From Apiospora phragmitis (Eukaryota; Ascomycota; Sordariomycetes; Amphisphaeriales; Apiosporaceae), in the NCBI GenBank assembly GCA_038363925.1, contig JAQQWL010000002.1:5208001-5272000 (forward strand): a DNA stretch of 64,000 bases. The letters are read 5' to 3'. Positions 35,159-45,932 of the stretch are shown one piece after another. Positions within the stretch are counted from its first letter, which is position 1. Each line of letters begins with the position of its first letter. The notes below the pieces were generated by a model. The model saw only the letters and a list, made by a program, of their open reading frames with translations. It made no database searches and was not told where the DNA came from. The position numbers and the translations under genes were made by a program.

Positions 35159-35962
35159 AATGGAAAGCCGGCATGGTCTTGTCGACACCGGAGGGCCAGT
35201 GACCTTACTGTAATATTATGAAAGTTCTGGGACAATGGGACGTGACGACTTGGTACACTCCGTGGGCTATTTCAGACCCCATCGGCTATGATTTTTAGAA
35301 CGGACGAAAGGGGGCACGGTTTACACGTATGCGGCGCTATGGCATTTTGGGAATATACCTACTCATCTGGGCACTACTGCCAGGTACTAAAAGCATCTCT
35401 ATAGAAAAGAATCGACTATTGAACAAAACTCAGGTTAAACTCGTGCCATCCGAGTTGGTCTCACTCCATGTCACGCCACGCTACGCCCTCGTGGCCTGCG
35501 TGCATGAACCCCACGCCCCGGCTTTGTTCCCCGGTCTTGGGGGTCGGTGAAGGGACCTGTGGGTCTCCTGCGGAGGCGGGACAGACAGACAGACCATGGA
35601 GTAGGGGTAACCATACCGCTCCATCGCACGCTAGAACTATTCTGATGAGACTATTCTCTCAATCGAGCCACCATCCGCGGGTAGGCTAGTAAGAATGCCC
35701 GTCGATAGCTACCCCCACAAGCCGCATGCGGAGCTTCCTGGTCGTGCCGCGACACCCCACTTGGTGAGTGAGACGAGGCGGTATGAACGGCCGGTCAAGC
35801 CAGACGAGGAAATGGGGAAGAAGAGGTCGCGACGCGGAGGAACAGCGCCCCTAAATGTTCCCGATCCCTGGGGGACCCCCCGTCCATTTGGCACATGTGG
35901 CTCAAGCGATTGGTCCTTCACCCTCTCGACGTGAGAAGTCACCCCACGATGACAGGGACTCT
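35159..35962. other. Intergenic between convergent genes
   Basis: Holds the 3' flanks of the GT31 gene (plus) and the nucleotidylyltransferase-like gene (minus). No further gene seen. Confidence 0.45.
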
Positions 35963-36932
35963 CTACTCTGCAGTCTCCTGCATGTCCTGAATCAGCAGCT
36001 CGGGGTTCAGCGCGATCCCACGGAGGTTCTCGGCGAGCGCGTCTGGCGGTGACGCGGCGATGATGTTCCGCATCTTGGTCGAGCTCATGTCGGGGTCCAG
36101 CGTCGGCTGCTTCGCGCGGATGTACCGGATGCTGTAGTCGTGGCCCTCGACCTGCTTGTGGCACATCCAGACTTCGTTATCGTCCTCGGCTTCTTCGGCG
36201 GTCGCGCGGATCTCCTCTTTCGTCCGCTCTTGTCCCTGCCCCTGGTCTTTCTTCTGGCGCTGTTCCTTTTCCCAGGGCTGGAACTCCGCCATTTTCAGTA
36301 GCGAGTGATCGCCCCCCACGTCGAAGTCCGCCGCCCGGCAGATATTGGACGTCACGACCCCGTGCCACCCATGGCAATGCGGCTTCCCCACCCCCACGTA
36401 GTCGGGCCCCAGCAGCTCGTGGAACTCGAGCGCGAACCCGTCCTCGGCGCAGGCGTCGGCGAGTTTGGTCTGGAACACCCACCAGGCGTTGACGTCGCGG
36501 GGCAGGACCCAGAGCCAGCGCCGCCTCTCGTCGCCCAAACCGTCCTCCAATAGCCGGCGCCGCTTGGCGAAGGGGGAGCTTGAAAGGTTCGGCGTCCTGG
36601 CGGACTTTGCGCCGTACCCAGCTCTCGCCGTGGGCCATGACGAGGACGGCGACGGCGTTGAAGCCGGACGGGTCGCGGCTGTGCTGGTAGATGTGGTCGA
36701 GGAGGGCGACGTGGCCTTGGTGTGGGGGGTTGAAGCTGCCGATGTAGTAGATGATGCGGTTCTTCCGGTCGCGCCTCAGGGTCGGCGGCGCGCCTCCTTC
36801 TTCTTGGGTGCTGAACGGTTTGACGGAGGGGTCTTTGGTCCAGGCCTTGCGGATATAGCCGTCCAGTCTTGCCGTGTCTGGCTCTGTTGAGCTCGACTGC
36901 ATCACTTTTTCCAAGCACTTCTTGAACATCAT
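35963..36932 (-). CDS. Cytidylyltransferase-fold (NMNAT-like) nucleotidylyltransferase, one frameshift
   Basis: The N-terminal half has the nucleotidyltransferase signature 'IIYYIGSFNPPHQGHVALL' (the SFNPxHxGH nucleotide-binding loop, near residues 60-78). The C-terminal half has 'SSTKMRNII', the second (S/T)xxR-type ATP-binding motif of this superfamily. Between them the frame changes in a C5 run (plus-strand G5 at 36572-36576): with one base fewer 'AEPFKLPF' runs into 'AKRRRLLEDGLGDERRRW' and the total becomes exactly 323 codons. This resembles fungal NMNAT-like proteins rather than the housekeeping Nma1 enzyme. The likely reaction is nucleotidyl transfer onto a phosphorylated small substrate; the substrate is not predictable. 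Convergent with the GT31 gene. Confidence 0.68.
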
Positions 36933-37848
36933 TGCTGCCTCGGTAGGGAGTAATGCGGAAAGCTCAATTTCTAAAGTCGCACTCTGATTAAGTTGGCTTC
37001 CGTGCTTCGTCCTTCCTTCCGTTTCTGCCGGATTGATTTCGACATGAAAGAATAGACGAATCCTGAGAAGTCCGAGCCAGCTGTCATCTCCTGGCTCTCA
37101 AAATATGCTGCGGTAAAAGCCATCTCCGAAATGCCCTTAGTAGCGATTGATGCCTGGCTGGGCGCTAGTTAGAGTTGTTTCGTTCGGCGGTGCCATGGCT
37201 GCTGCCTTGAGCAAATGATCCAGATAGAGTGATTACGTAATTGCTGTGCCTCCGAGCAGAATTCGAGCTGGACCTGGGATAGAGCAAACCAATATCCAGA
37301 GAGAATGTTTGGACCTCGCGGCTTTCTTGTCCGGTTGACTCGAAGCCTCTGCCGTATGAGCCATCGGTCGGTCAGTCAGTCGCCACGAAGCTCTCGGTTG
37401 ACTAAGGTGCGACGGCGCAAACCTGTGGCGCGAGTGTGGTAACATAAAACCTGCCTTCATAAATCATTGTCCAAATGTAGGGTGTCGACTTCCACATTTG
37501 AATTGTCATTACCTGCCATTAGCATTTGGAAATAGCTGCCACGAATGCTAACCCCTTGCCAGCCAAGAAGAGATGTTTGCGCAAAGTTGCATGTATGTAT
37601 GAATTGGCGGGGTTCGTTGTCCAAATCCCAACAACCCTAATTGAAATAAGCTTGAGATGTAGATAGCATTAACATGCCCGCGTGAATCATCGGAATCATT
37701 TGACTGACTTCTCTCGAGTCGCACCAGATAAAGAAATGTTGTGCTCTCAGCCGAGAAGGTATTTACCTGTGGTGCTGAGGGCGCGACACCTGCATGTGTT
37801 CTCCGGCCCACGCTGCGACGCCGTGGCAGGCCAGCTGGGCTTCGAGTA
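36933..37848. other. Intergenic, nothing recognised
   Basis: Upstream region of the nucleotidylyltransferase-like gene; no credible coding frame. Confidence 0.45.
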
Positions 37849-38065
37849 CAACTCTCAGGGATAATACAACTTAGCGCGGCGCTATTCTGACTGGAATCTG
37901 AGCAGTACTTTTCCCACTTCTTCACTGCGGAACAGTACTGCCGATCATACCTCGTGACTAATGGAGACGTACTTGGCCCTGGCATCGCACTCAAAATATC
38001 CGAGATTTTATCTAGTTATCCATTTGACTTATGGAGACGCTAAGTTGTATTATCCCTGAGAGTTG
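37849..38065. mobile_element. MITE with 28-bp perfect terminal inverted repeats
   Basis: A 217-bp element. The first 28 bases (37849-37876, starting CAACTCTCAGGG) are the exact reverse complement of the last 28 (38038-38065, ending CCCTGAGAGTTG), after which the arms diverge. TA flanks both ends (37847-37848 and 38066-38067), the target duplication of Tc1/mariner-type transposases. It has no coding capacity, so it is a non-autonomous MITE mobilised in trans. The perfect arms suggest a recent insertion or strong conservation. No second copy was seen in the window. Confidence 0.85.
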
Positions 38066-38067
38066 TA

Positions 38068-39776
38068 TATGCTGCCTTGAGGTGTCCCCTCCCGGGAGCT
38101 TAAGCCCGATGCCGCGTGTGCTCTTTCTTTATGGGTGCTAGAGCGATCTCACGCTCTGGCGCCTTTGTATGCTCCAGCCTGGTTCCAAACGTTTATTCTA
38201 ATGTCGCAGAATTCTCCGAGTCGCTGCCTCAAAAGGAGATCACTGGGCGAAGAAGGCGGCTTGGCCGTCATAATGCCCCTCCATGGACTCAAATGTCGGA
38301 GATAAGAGCTGGCCGTGGAGTGGGATGAACGCATGGTCCCTTGCTTATCGGTCATTGCGGGGTGGAAAAAGTGAGCTTGAGCCGCAACCTTGACGTCGCC
38401 ATGAGAAGTTCGACCCCAGGCAGAGACCCAGTTCTTGTCCATCGTGGAATCGCATCGTCGGGTCGTGGAATCGAAAGAATTGAACGATCGCCCTCTTCGA
38501 CGGGGGGAGATACAGTGGAAACACGGGTCCCCGATCTGACGTAATTTGCAGCGAGCAGGGCTGAACTACGACAAGTCCGACGAAGGGTGAGCTGCGACCG
38601 GGAGAAACTCTATGTCAGGATCGCCTCTGCAACCGACATGTGTATGCCTGCCAAGCGTCACTCTCTTCCTAGAAGAGAGTGGATTGGTGTGCCAATGCAA
38701 TCAAGGAGCATTCGGTCCTCTGCAGCCCTCCATTGAGGTTTTGTAACGAAGACTGAGGTCGAAAAGGGAGAATGCAAAGTCAAGGGAGATGGTCCTAAAT
38801 GACGCAAGCCTCAAAAATCGGTCACACTAGCGAAATTGTGATCCGGGCGGACCGGATCCAGGGCGGTTTGTTGGTGCTGTGGGGGTCCAGTGCATCGAGG
38901 TTAGCCTGGCCGTAGCCTGAGTTCAGGCTGACCTGGCCTGGACTAGCTGGGCATTCTGGGCATCTTGGGCACCCTGGGCAAAGGTCTTCTCGAGTCAGGG
39001 GTCTAGGGGGGGCTGGAGTAGTCCGTGAACCGGACCCTGGGCCAACTCCAATTCTGTTGCGCCCAATCCCACGAAGCAAACGTTTGACCATGGCCAGATT
39101 TTGAATTGGCGAGTGCATATAACTGCAGTTTTGGGAAGTCAAAGTTGCTATCCCCGGTACCAGGACTCGATTCTAGCCCCCCAGCCGGAGAGACGAAAAA
39201 CGGAGCACGGGCGCGTACACCGATAGACGGGGTAGCATTCGGCATCCGGAATCCATCCCGCAACACACTGCTCGCCCACCCCCACCAACCGAATTGACTC
39301 TTCCTGCCCCTCCACGACGAACAAAAGAGCCAGACTGGCACACAGAGGAAGTCCAGCCAGCCGGGCCAAGTTAGCAGTTCTCTGACCGAACATGGTCTGT
39401 CGTCACTCGATAACCCATAAAAGAACCCTCCAGAGATGCCGCCCACATTTATGACAAGTGTCTCCAAAGCCCCATCCAGGCGCTACACGTATCGCATAAG
39501 GTGGATCCCCGTCATCCACCGCTCTTTGCCACAAGCCAGACAAGCCCTGGACCCGGTTCTTATCAAGAAAATCCTCTGCAGCTGGCCTGCTAGATAAGAA
39601 GAGGGCGCGGGACCTCAGCTACTTCTGGCCGAGCTGTAGTGATCTCATTTCATTCATCCGTCTTCATCTTCATCTTTATCTTCATCTCTACCTCGATCCG
39701 TTCTTCTCCCACCCCTCAACGTCCTCATACCCCCTGACTGTACACCGGGACGCCGAATCACACACAGACAGACAAT
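38068..39776. other. Intergenic, with a 9-bp tandem repeat
   Basis: About 1.7 kb upstream of mannitol dehydrogenase. At about 38948-38985 a 9-bp unit (GGGCANNNT) is repeated four times. The region just before 39777 is C/T-rich and then A/C-rich, a likely promoter and leader. No gene recognised. Confidence 0.45.
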
Positions 39777-41309
39777 ATGCCTCACAGCCTCTCGCCCTCC
39801 GCCCTGAGGCTCAGCAACAAGAACCTGCCCGAGATCTGCTCGCGCAACACCGAGGTCGAAGCATGCAGCTACTCTAGGGACGACCTGAAACACGGCATCG
39901 TCCACGTCGGCATCGGCGGCTTCCACCGCGCCCACCTGGCCGTCTACGTCGACAAGCTCCTCTCCCAGTTCAACCTGAAGGACTGGTCGATATGCGGCGT
40001 CGGCATCACCAAGTGGGACGCCCCCATGCGCGACGCCCTCAAGCCCCAGGACTACCTCTACACCGTCATTGAGCGCTCCGACCAGGGCAGCGTGCCCAAG
40101 GTCCAGGGCCCCCTGACCGACTTCCTGCTGGCCCAGGACGACGCCGAGGCCGTCATCGCCAAGATGGCCGACCCCCAGACCCATATCGTCTCCATGACCA
40201 TCACCGAGAGCGGCTACTACTACAACGAGAACACCCACGAGCTCGAAGCCCACAAGCCCGACATCGTCGCCGACCTCAAGGGCGACGGCCCGCCCCGCAC
40301 AATCTTCGGTTTCTTGTTTGCCGCGCAGGCGCGGCGCCACCAGGCCGGCCTCAAGCCCTTCACCGTCATGTCCTGCGACAACATGCAGGGCAACGGCACC
40401 ATCACCCGCAGCATGCTGCTGTCCTTCGCCAAGCTCAAAGACCCGGCCATCCACGCCTGGCTCGAGAAGGAGGGTGCCTTCCCCAACAGCATGGTGGACC
40501 GCATCACGCCCCGCACCGTCGAGGACCACAAGACCTTCCTGGCCGACACCTTCGGCCTGCAGGACGCCTGGCCCGTCGTGACGGAGCCCTTCATGCAGTG
40601 GGTGCTCGAGGACCAGTTCAGCGACGGCCGCCCGCCCTTCGAGAAGGTCGGCGTCCAGGTCGTCAAGACGCTGCACGAGGTCGAGCAGTTCGAGATGCAC
40701 AAGCTGCGCCTGCTCAACGCCAGCCACTCGGCCCTCGCCTACCTCGCCTACCTGGCCGGCTTCGAGTACGTCCACGACGTCATCGCAGACCCCGTCTTCC
40801 GCTCCTACATCACGAACATGATGCAGAAGGAGGTGCGCCCGCTGCTGCCCGAGATCGAGGGCGTCGACATCGAGCAGTACTGCAAGACGCTGCTGTCGCG
40901 CTTCGGCAACCCCACGCTCAAGGACGAGGTGACGCGCCTCTGCCTCGGCGGCTCCGGCAAGTTCCCGCAGTTCATCATGCCGTCCATCGCCGAGCAGATC
41001 CGCCGCCTCCCCTCCAACCCGGCCGACGGCGCGCCGCTGCGGCGCCTGACGCTGGGCGTCGCCGGCTGGTTCCGCTTCTCCAACGGGCTCGACGAGGCCG
41101 GCAACTCGATCAAGGTCGACGACCCCATGGCCGCCGAGCTGCAGGAGAAGGCGCGCGCGGGCGGGCACAAGCCGCACGTGCTGCTCGGCATCAAGATGCT
41201 GTTCGGTGACGATCTGCGCGACGACGAGCGCTTCGTGCGCGAGCTCACGGATGCTATGGAGAGCTTGTACACGGTCGGTGCTCGCAAGACGCTGGAGAAC
41301 TACGTGTGA
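39777..41309 (+). CDS. Mannitol 2-dehydrogenase (NAD-dependent)
   Basis: A 510-residue intronless protein of the polyol-specific long-chain dehydrogenase family, close to the usual 500 residues. The nucleotide-binding region opens with 'IVHVGIGGFHRAHLAVY' (residues 41-57). The family's catalytic signature Lys-x4-Asn-x2-His is K309, N314, H317 in 'MHKLRLLNASHSALAYLA'; 'CDNMQGNG' near residue 200 is also typical. It interconverts mannitol and fructose with NAD(H) in the cytosol, part of the fungal mannitol cycle for carbon storage and redox or stress balance. Codon use is extremely C/G-biased in third positions, pointing to high expression; this also creates long false frames on the opposite strand. 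Reading frame fully intact. Confidence 0.93.
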   Translation: MPHSLSPSALRLSNKNLPEICSRNTEVEACSYSRDDLKHGIVHVGIGGFHRAHLAVYVDKLLSQFNLKDWSICGVGITKWDAPMRDALKPQDYLYTVIERSDQGSVPKVQGPLTDFLLAQDDAEAVIAKMADPQTHIVSMTITESGYYYNENTHELEAHKPDIVADLKGDGPPRTIFGFLFAAQARRHQAGLKPFTVMSCDNMQGNGTITRSMLLSFAKLKDPAIHAWLEKEGAFPNSMVDRITPRTVEDHKTFLADTFGLQDAWPVVTEPFMQWVLEDQFSDGRPPFEKVGVQVVKTLHEVEQFEMHKLRLLNASHSALAYLAYLAGFEYVHDVIADPVFRSYITNMMQKEVRPLLPEIEGVDIEQYCKTLLSRFGNPTLKDEVTRLCLGGSGKFPQFIMPSIAEQIRRLPSNPADGAPLRRLTLGVAGWFRFSNGLDEAGNSIKVDDPMAAELQEKARAGGHKPHVLLGIKMLFGDDLRDDERFVRELTDAMESLYTVGARKTLENYV

Positions 41310-42184
41310 AGCAAGAGACGCTGTAGCGACGACGATTTTGATGATGATATCCAAAGGCAGCTGAGCTAGCTGGCCGATAATGAATGAGTGAGTGTGTGAG
41401 ATTTGTTGGGAAATGAATGATTGATGGAGATTTTTGAAATTGAGAGAGAAAAAAGTTCAGGAGTTCTGGGCGGTTTATTCACACGACATATATTTAAGAG
41501 ATAACTTTATGTACGGGCTTCGGTTGCTCATACAATATAGATAAGACATAATGATATGGCCGTTGAGCTACGGCTCGCGAGCAACTATTCTTTCTTGTTC
41601 ATTCCATTCTGGTGATTCTTACTAGTCACCAACATGATACCCTCGTTCATGACGAATCCTCGGAATGCAAACACAGCTCAGCCAAGCCAAAATGAAAGTG
41701 CCCGACAGCTTCTTGACGAAGAATGCGGGAACAGCTCCTCGGGATGCCACCGTTGACCAACCGGGCATCTCTTACATAGAGCTATTGTCTCTGGAAGGAG
41801 ACCCTACATAACTTATCCTAGTCGCCGTGGAGCTGAAGTCATCGGTGATGACCCCGTGGGGTGTAGGTAAACCCTGGGAACATCAGACGCACTAACTAGA
41901 TCGCGATAGAGGGGACCAGCCGCTGCTCCTCGGGGCGAGATATGCCGACCTCCACACCCGCCGTGCACCTTATCTTGACGTCGCTCTCCGCAGGAAGCAA
42001 TTGTGGTCGTGCGCCAAAGTCGGAGCGGAAAGCGGAGCCGCGAGTTGCGAGGCGACGGGGTGTTGCTCGTGTTTGCCAAGGAGGTCTCGCAGATTCCTAC
42101 TTGTCGGTATCTCTCATAAAGTCAAACGATGCAGAACGTACGGTTTCACATAATTAGTATCTATTCTGATTACTCGACCAAAGA
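41310..42184. other. Intergenic between convergent genes
   Basis: Shared 3' flanking region; AT-rich at 41450-41560. Nothing else recognised. Confidence 0.45.
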
Positions 42185-43177
42185 CTACCTCGTATTTATC
42201 GGCAGTTCGTAATATATAGGATGACCTCCCTGCATCTCAATGGGGTTGTACATATAACTGGCCCCTTGTCTGTGTGCACCCCCTTTAGGCTTGTAGGAGG
42301 TATCCTGATAGGGCGTATCTTGGTACCCTGGATATGCTGGAGCAGCTTGTTCCCTCTTCGGCGCCTTCCTTCGCCCGTACCAGAACGCAATGAAACCAAG
42401 CACAGCCGCGCCGACGATGGAGCCGATGGCAATGCTAGCGATGGCACCTCCCCCGAGAGTTGAAACTCCGCTTTCCGACGTGGGACGCACAGAGGCTTGA
42501 AACAGGGTGCTGGTAGTAATTGTCGGCCGAGACGGTGTGGTAGGTCTTTCGGAGCTTGTTGATGATAATAGAGAAGAAGAAAAGCTGGGCAAGCTGGATG
42601 GCCTGGATGGGCTGGTCGAATATGGAGTTGAACTAGACACCGTGTCTCTGGTGGTAAAGAAGCTGCTGCTCCAGAATCCATGCTTCATCTGGTCTTCTGG
42701 GGTTCCGAATGCGTCCACAACCCGAAAAACGTAAGGCTCGGTGAGATTTGTTTCCTGCACCCGTACCTCCCACTGGAACCAATGGGTAGCTAAGTTGGCT
42801 GTCATAGAATATCAGTGGCTTGATTGCATAGACCATGGCATTTATAGCTCACTCGAGAGTTGCGTTGAAGAAGCCACCTTGCCTCGCTGGTAGCAGTAGA
42901 GATTGATCGCGTCGAACTGCGTCCTCCAAGAGATGTTGACCGAAGAGCTCTCCCGGAATCGTTCGGCGAACACCCGAGGATATATGAAAGAACCGTTGTT
43001 CTCTTCCCTATGTTCCAGCATCGTGCGTGAAGCCTGACTCCAATCGATGAGAAATCTGATCCGATGTTCTAAGGTATTGACTAGCTGCTGCACTACTCGG
43101 GGAAGAAGATCGACGTGGATGGCAGAACTTGATAATATGAACGGAGGGCGAGAGAGTGGGCCTTGTTGCTTGAACAC
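42185..43177 (-). CDS. Single-pass surface membrane protein with Ser/Thr-rich stem
   Basis: Exons 42853-43177 and 42185-42798, joined by a 54-bp intron (GTGAGC..ACAG) giving 'STQLSTNLATHWFQWEV'. The N-terminal part holds an immunoglobulin-like segment typical of fungal surface proteins ('SSVNISWRTQFDAINLYCY', 'PYVFRVVDAFGTPEDQM'). Then come a Ser/Thr/Pro-rich stem of about 60 residues, one TM helix ('GAIASIAIGSIVGAAVLGFIAF'-like), and a Tyr/Pro-rich cytoplasmic tail. The layout resembles wall-stress sensor-like proteins. No signal peptide is visible at the chosen Met, so the true first exon may differ. Length with this start is 312 residues. Divergent from the GT31 gene at 43495. Confidence 0.6.
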
Positions 43178-43494
43178 GCGCCGCCCAAAATCCGTTATAT
43201 CCTACTATTTCCTGGCGTAGCATTGCAGCGTACCAAAAAGTCAAGCGAACCAGTCCAGTAATCGACGAGAACCAACTGATGCTACGTGATGGCCAAACGA
43301 GCCAATCAAGGAGTTTCGCTTCACAACCCTTGTTGTTCTGATTCCCCGCGGCGGCTAATCCAGGTGCCGCGGAGTCGGGTGCAATTACAAGGAGATTGGC
43401 ATTCCAAACGAGAGCCTTTGGTGCTGTTCCATCCTTTTTGCCAAAAATGCACAGGTCACAGCTCATCGTTGATCGAAGCCCAAAATTGCCGGCC

Positions 43495-44950
43495 ATGGGG
43501 TCTCGTAACAAGCTACGAAGAGTATTACTCGTCACAGTCATCTTTACACCATGTCTCTATTGGCCATTCTACCGCTCTTTCCAGCCACCATTGGTTATTG
43601 AGCGGAGGCCCCCTCGTCTGTCCAAAGTCCCCTCTACTCGACGACATCCTGTTGGTCCTTCGTACAGGAGCCACCGAGGCCCTCGAACAGCTACCTATTC
43701 ACTTCAAGACAGTTCTCACTTGCATTCCAGACTTTGTCATCTATTCGGACTTTGAAAAAGACATTACCGGGCATCATCTCCATGATGTATTCGACCAGGT
43801 AGACAACAAGATCAGAAATTCCAACCCTGACTTCGAGCTCTACAACAATCTCCGTGCCAGTGGCCGGGAGGGTCTTGATTATCAGACCCTATTCGGCAGC
43901 GGCAGCGGAGGGGCCACGGACAACCCAGGGTGGAAACTCGACAAGTGGAAATTCATGCCGAAGGTGGACAGGGCCTTAAGCCATCGGCCCGAAGCAAAAT
44001 GGTTCGTGTTCATTGAAGGTGATACCTACCTAGTCTGGCAAAACATGCTGGAGTGGCTCTCTCGGTTCGACCCCAGCCAGCCTCACTATCTGGGGAAGCA
44101 TATGTACATCGGCAGCGTCCTTTTCGGGCACGGGGGTTCGGGCTTCGTGCTCTCCAACCCGGCGATGCAGAAGGTATCGCAGAGGTGGAGTGAGGCGAAG
44201 GCAGAGATCGAGGCTTACACCGCGGGGGAGTGGGCTGGAGACATGGTTCTTGGAAAGATTATAAAGGACGTCGGTATCGACATGTTTTGGGGTTTTTCCC
44301 ATCTCCAGGGAGACAGCCCAACTACGATGGACTGGAATGTGTCCGAGCTTGGCCGGTGCTACGCGCCGGCGACGTTCCACCACCTGAACACTCTCGAGTA
44401 CGAGACGCTCTGGGCGTTTGAACAGCAGTGGCTGCTTGATCGTCCACCGGGGGCCTTTCCTCGGTTCCGAGACATGTTCAAAGGGGTGATCCTCCCCCGA
44501 CTTCGGCAAAGGCGGGACTCGTGGGACAACATGGCGGCCGGGACCGAGTACAGTGCAGAGAAGTTCGGTAAACTGTCGGAAGATGGCCGGAGCGCCTTGT
44601 CCTCGGCCGGGTGGCAGGCCCCCGACTCGTTTGAAGGTTGCCGGGCCGCTTGCGAGAGAAAAACAGACTGCATACAGTTTTCCTTCTCCCATGGCAGGTG
44701 TACGACCTCGACGGAATTCCGTTTAGGCCATGCTGCAGATTCGCCATGTCTGGATTGCTCCAATGCTGCTGCCAAGTGCCTTGAACCTGGTGGGTACAAA
44801 GAGAGTATTACTTCAAGCAACTCAGAGGCGTTTATCCAGGCGGGCTGGATGATGAGCAGAGTTTTTAACTATGTGGAAAGGCTTGAGGGTTCTTGTGCAC
44901 ATAAAGGAGCGGAATGGATCTCGGCTAGGCTGGAAACTGGCCGCTTATAA
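43495..44950 (+). CDS. Second GT31-type glycosyltransferase, one frameshift
   Basis: ATG 43495 begins 'MGSRNKLRRVLLVTVIFT', a short basic N terminus and TM anchor. In the C5 run at 43609-43613 the frame changes; with four C it continues into 'PLVCPKSPLLDDILLVLRT' and the total is exactly 485 codons. The catalytic domain has 'LTCIPDFVIYSDF', 'WFVFIEGDTYLVW' (EGD in place of the DAD seen in the other copy), 'FGHGGSGFVLS' and 'PATFHHLNTLEYETLW', followed by a Cys-rich PAN-like C terminus ('FEGCRAACERKTDCIQF'). It is a distant paralogue of the 33620 gene. A broken copy of its 3' end follows at 45216. Confidence 0.75.
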
Positions 44951-45215
44951 TGCCGTATAATGTTTTGTACAGGTAACTCGCAATTTCATACTTCGCATCT
45001 GCCATCGTACTGACCAACGCGGTGAGTCTTTTGTCTGTCTGGCAGGGCTAGATTGATTTTCACCCAAAATTTGCCTAGTGAATAATAATGTAAGTCCAGT
45101 AGCAGCACGGCCTAATCTGGATCTTACTTACTAGCCGGGTAAAAATGTTACTCTTTTTTTTTCTTCATTGTATTCTACATGTATTATGAAGCTGTGGTGG
45201 GCAAAATATGACGTG
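44951..45215. other. Spacer before the duplicated fragment
   Basis: 3' flank of the GT31 gene; no gene seen. Confidence 0.35.
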
Positions 45216-45465
45216 GAAGTCCTACAAACATTCAGAGGTGGCCGGGCAGCTCGCGAGAGCCAGACAGTCTGTATCAAGCTTTCTTTCTCTCTGGGCAGGT
45301 GTATGTGTACTACCTCTACGGAACTCTGTCTGGGCCATGCTGCAGACTCGCCTTGTCTTGAGTACTCTAATGTTGCTGCCAAGTGCCCCAGGCCTCGTGG
45401 CCACAGAAACAGTGGTCTGAGTTATTCAGAGGGGGGGAATCCAAGCGGGCTGGATAATTAACAGA
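45216..45465 (+). pseudogene. Partial tandem duplicate of the GT31 C-terminal domain
   Basis: This stretch aligns with 44630-44870 of the preceding gene: 'TSTELCLGHAADSPCLEYSN' here against 'TSTEFRLGHAADSPCLDCSN' there, with 'VAAKCP' against 'AAAKCL' and 'SGLDN' against 'AGWMM'. Only the PAN-like end is present, with no start or catalytic part, and small indels disturb it. It is a decayed partial duplication, or the remains of a deleted third GT31 gene. Confidence 0.75.
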
Positions 45466-45932
45466 GCTTGTAAAACTCCTTGTATCGGCGAGGTGAACTC
45501 CCTGTGTCGACGAGGTAAACTCGTCAAATATACGAGACCTTTCGATTCAATAGGTTACTGCACTGGCTTTTCCATATCCCACTATCTTCCTCTTTTCCAA
45601 AGTGCCATTTTGACCCTTCGACCTATGCACAAAAGCTTTCTTCTTTGTAGAAGAAAACAAGAGCAGTCAACAGTGTGCCCAAACGCGTAAACACCACTTT
45701 GGCATCCGCACAAATCGCAAAGTCACATTCACTTCCCTTCATCCATCTACACCGCGTCAGAATCGGTTTTCTGCATCCTTTGACATCTTATCTGTCGTAT
45801 TCCATCTCTCCCCTGCCCACATTACCCAACCTTCGAGCAAAGGAAAGGCCAGTTGACAGCTGCTCTGTCACGTACGCATCAACCCTCACTTACCAACAAC
45901 AGCCACGCGACCATCGATCAAGATCAGAAACC
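45466..45932. promoter_or_regulatory. Upstream region of the acidic unknown gene
   Basis: C/T- and A/C-rich leader-like sequence precedes 45933. The coding frame is open upstream to 45675 but lacks conserved character there. Confidence 0.3.

Noticed and set aside
36352..36918. 188-codon Pro/Arg-rich frame on the minus strand
   Set aside because: Out-of-frame shadow of the nucleotidylyltransferase-like gene, which explains the region with real motifs.
38948..38985. 9-bp tandem repeat as a regulatory array
   Set aside because: Four imperfect units only and no link to a gene start; noted in the intergenic entry.
39654..41354. 566-codon open frame on the minus strand
   Set aside because: It is antisense to mannitol 2-dehydrogenase and arises from its extreme C/G third-position bias; the residues are low-complexity Ala/Val/Leu/Asp/Gly with no family features.
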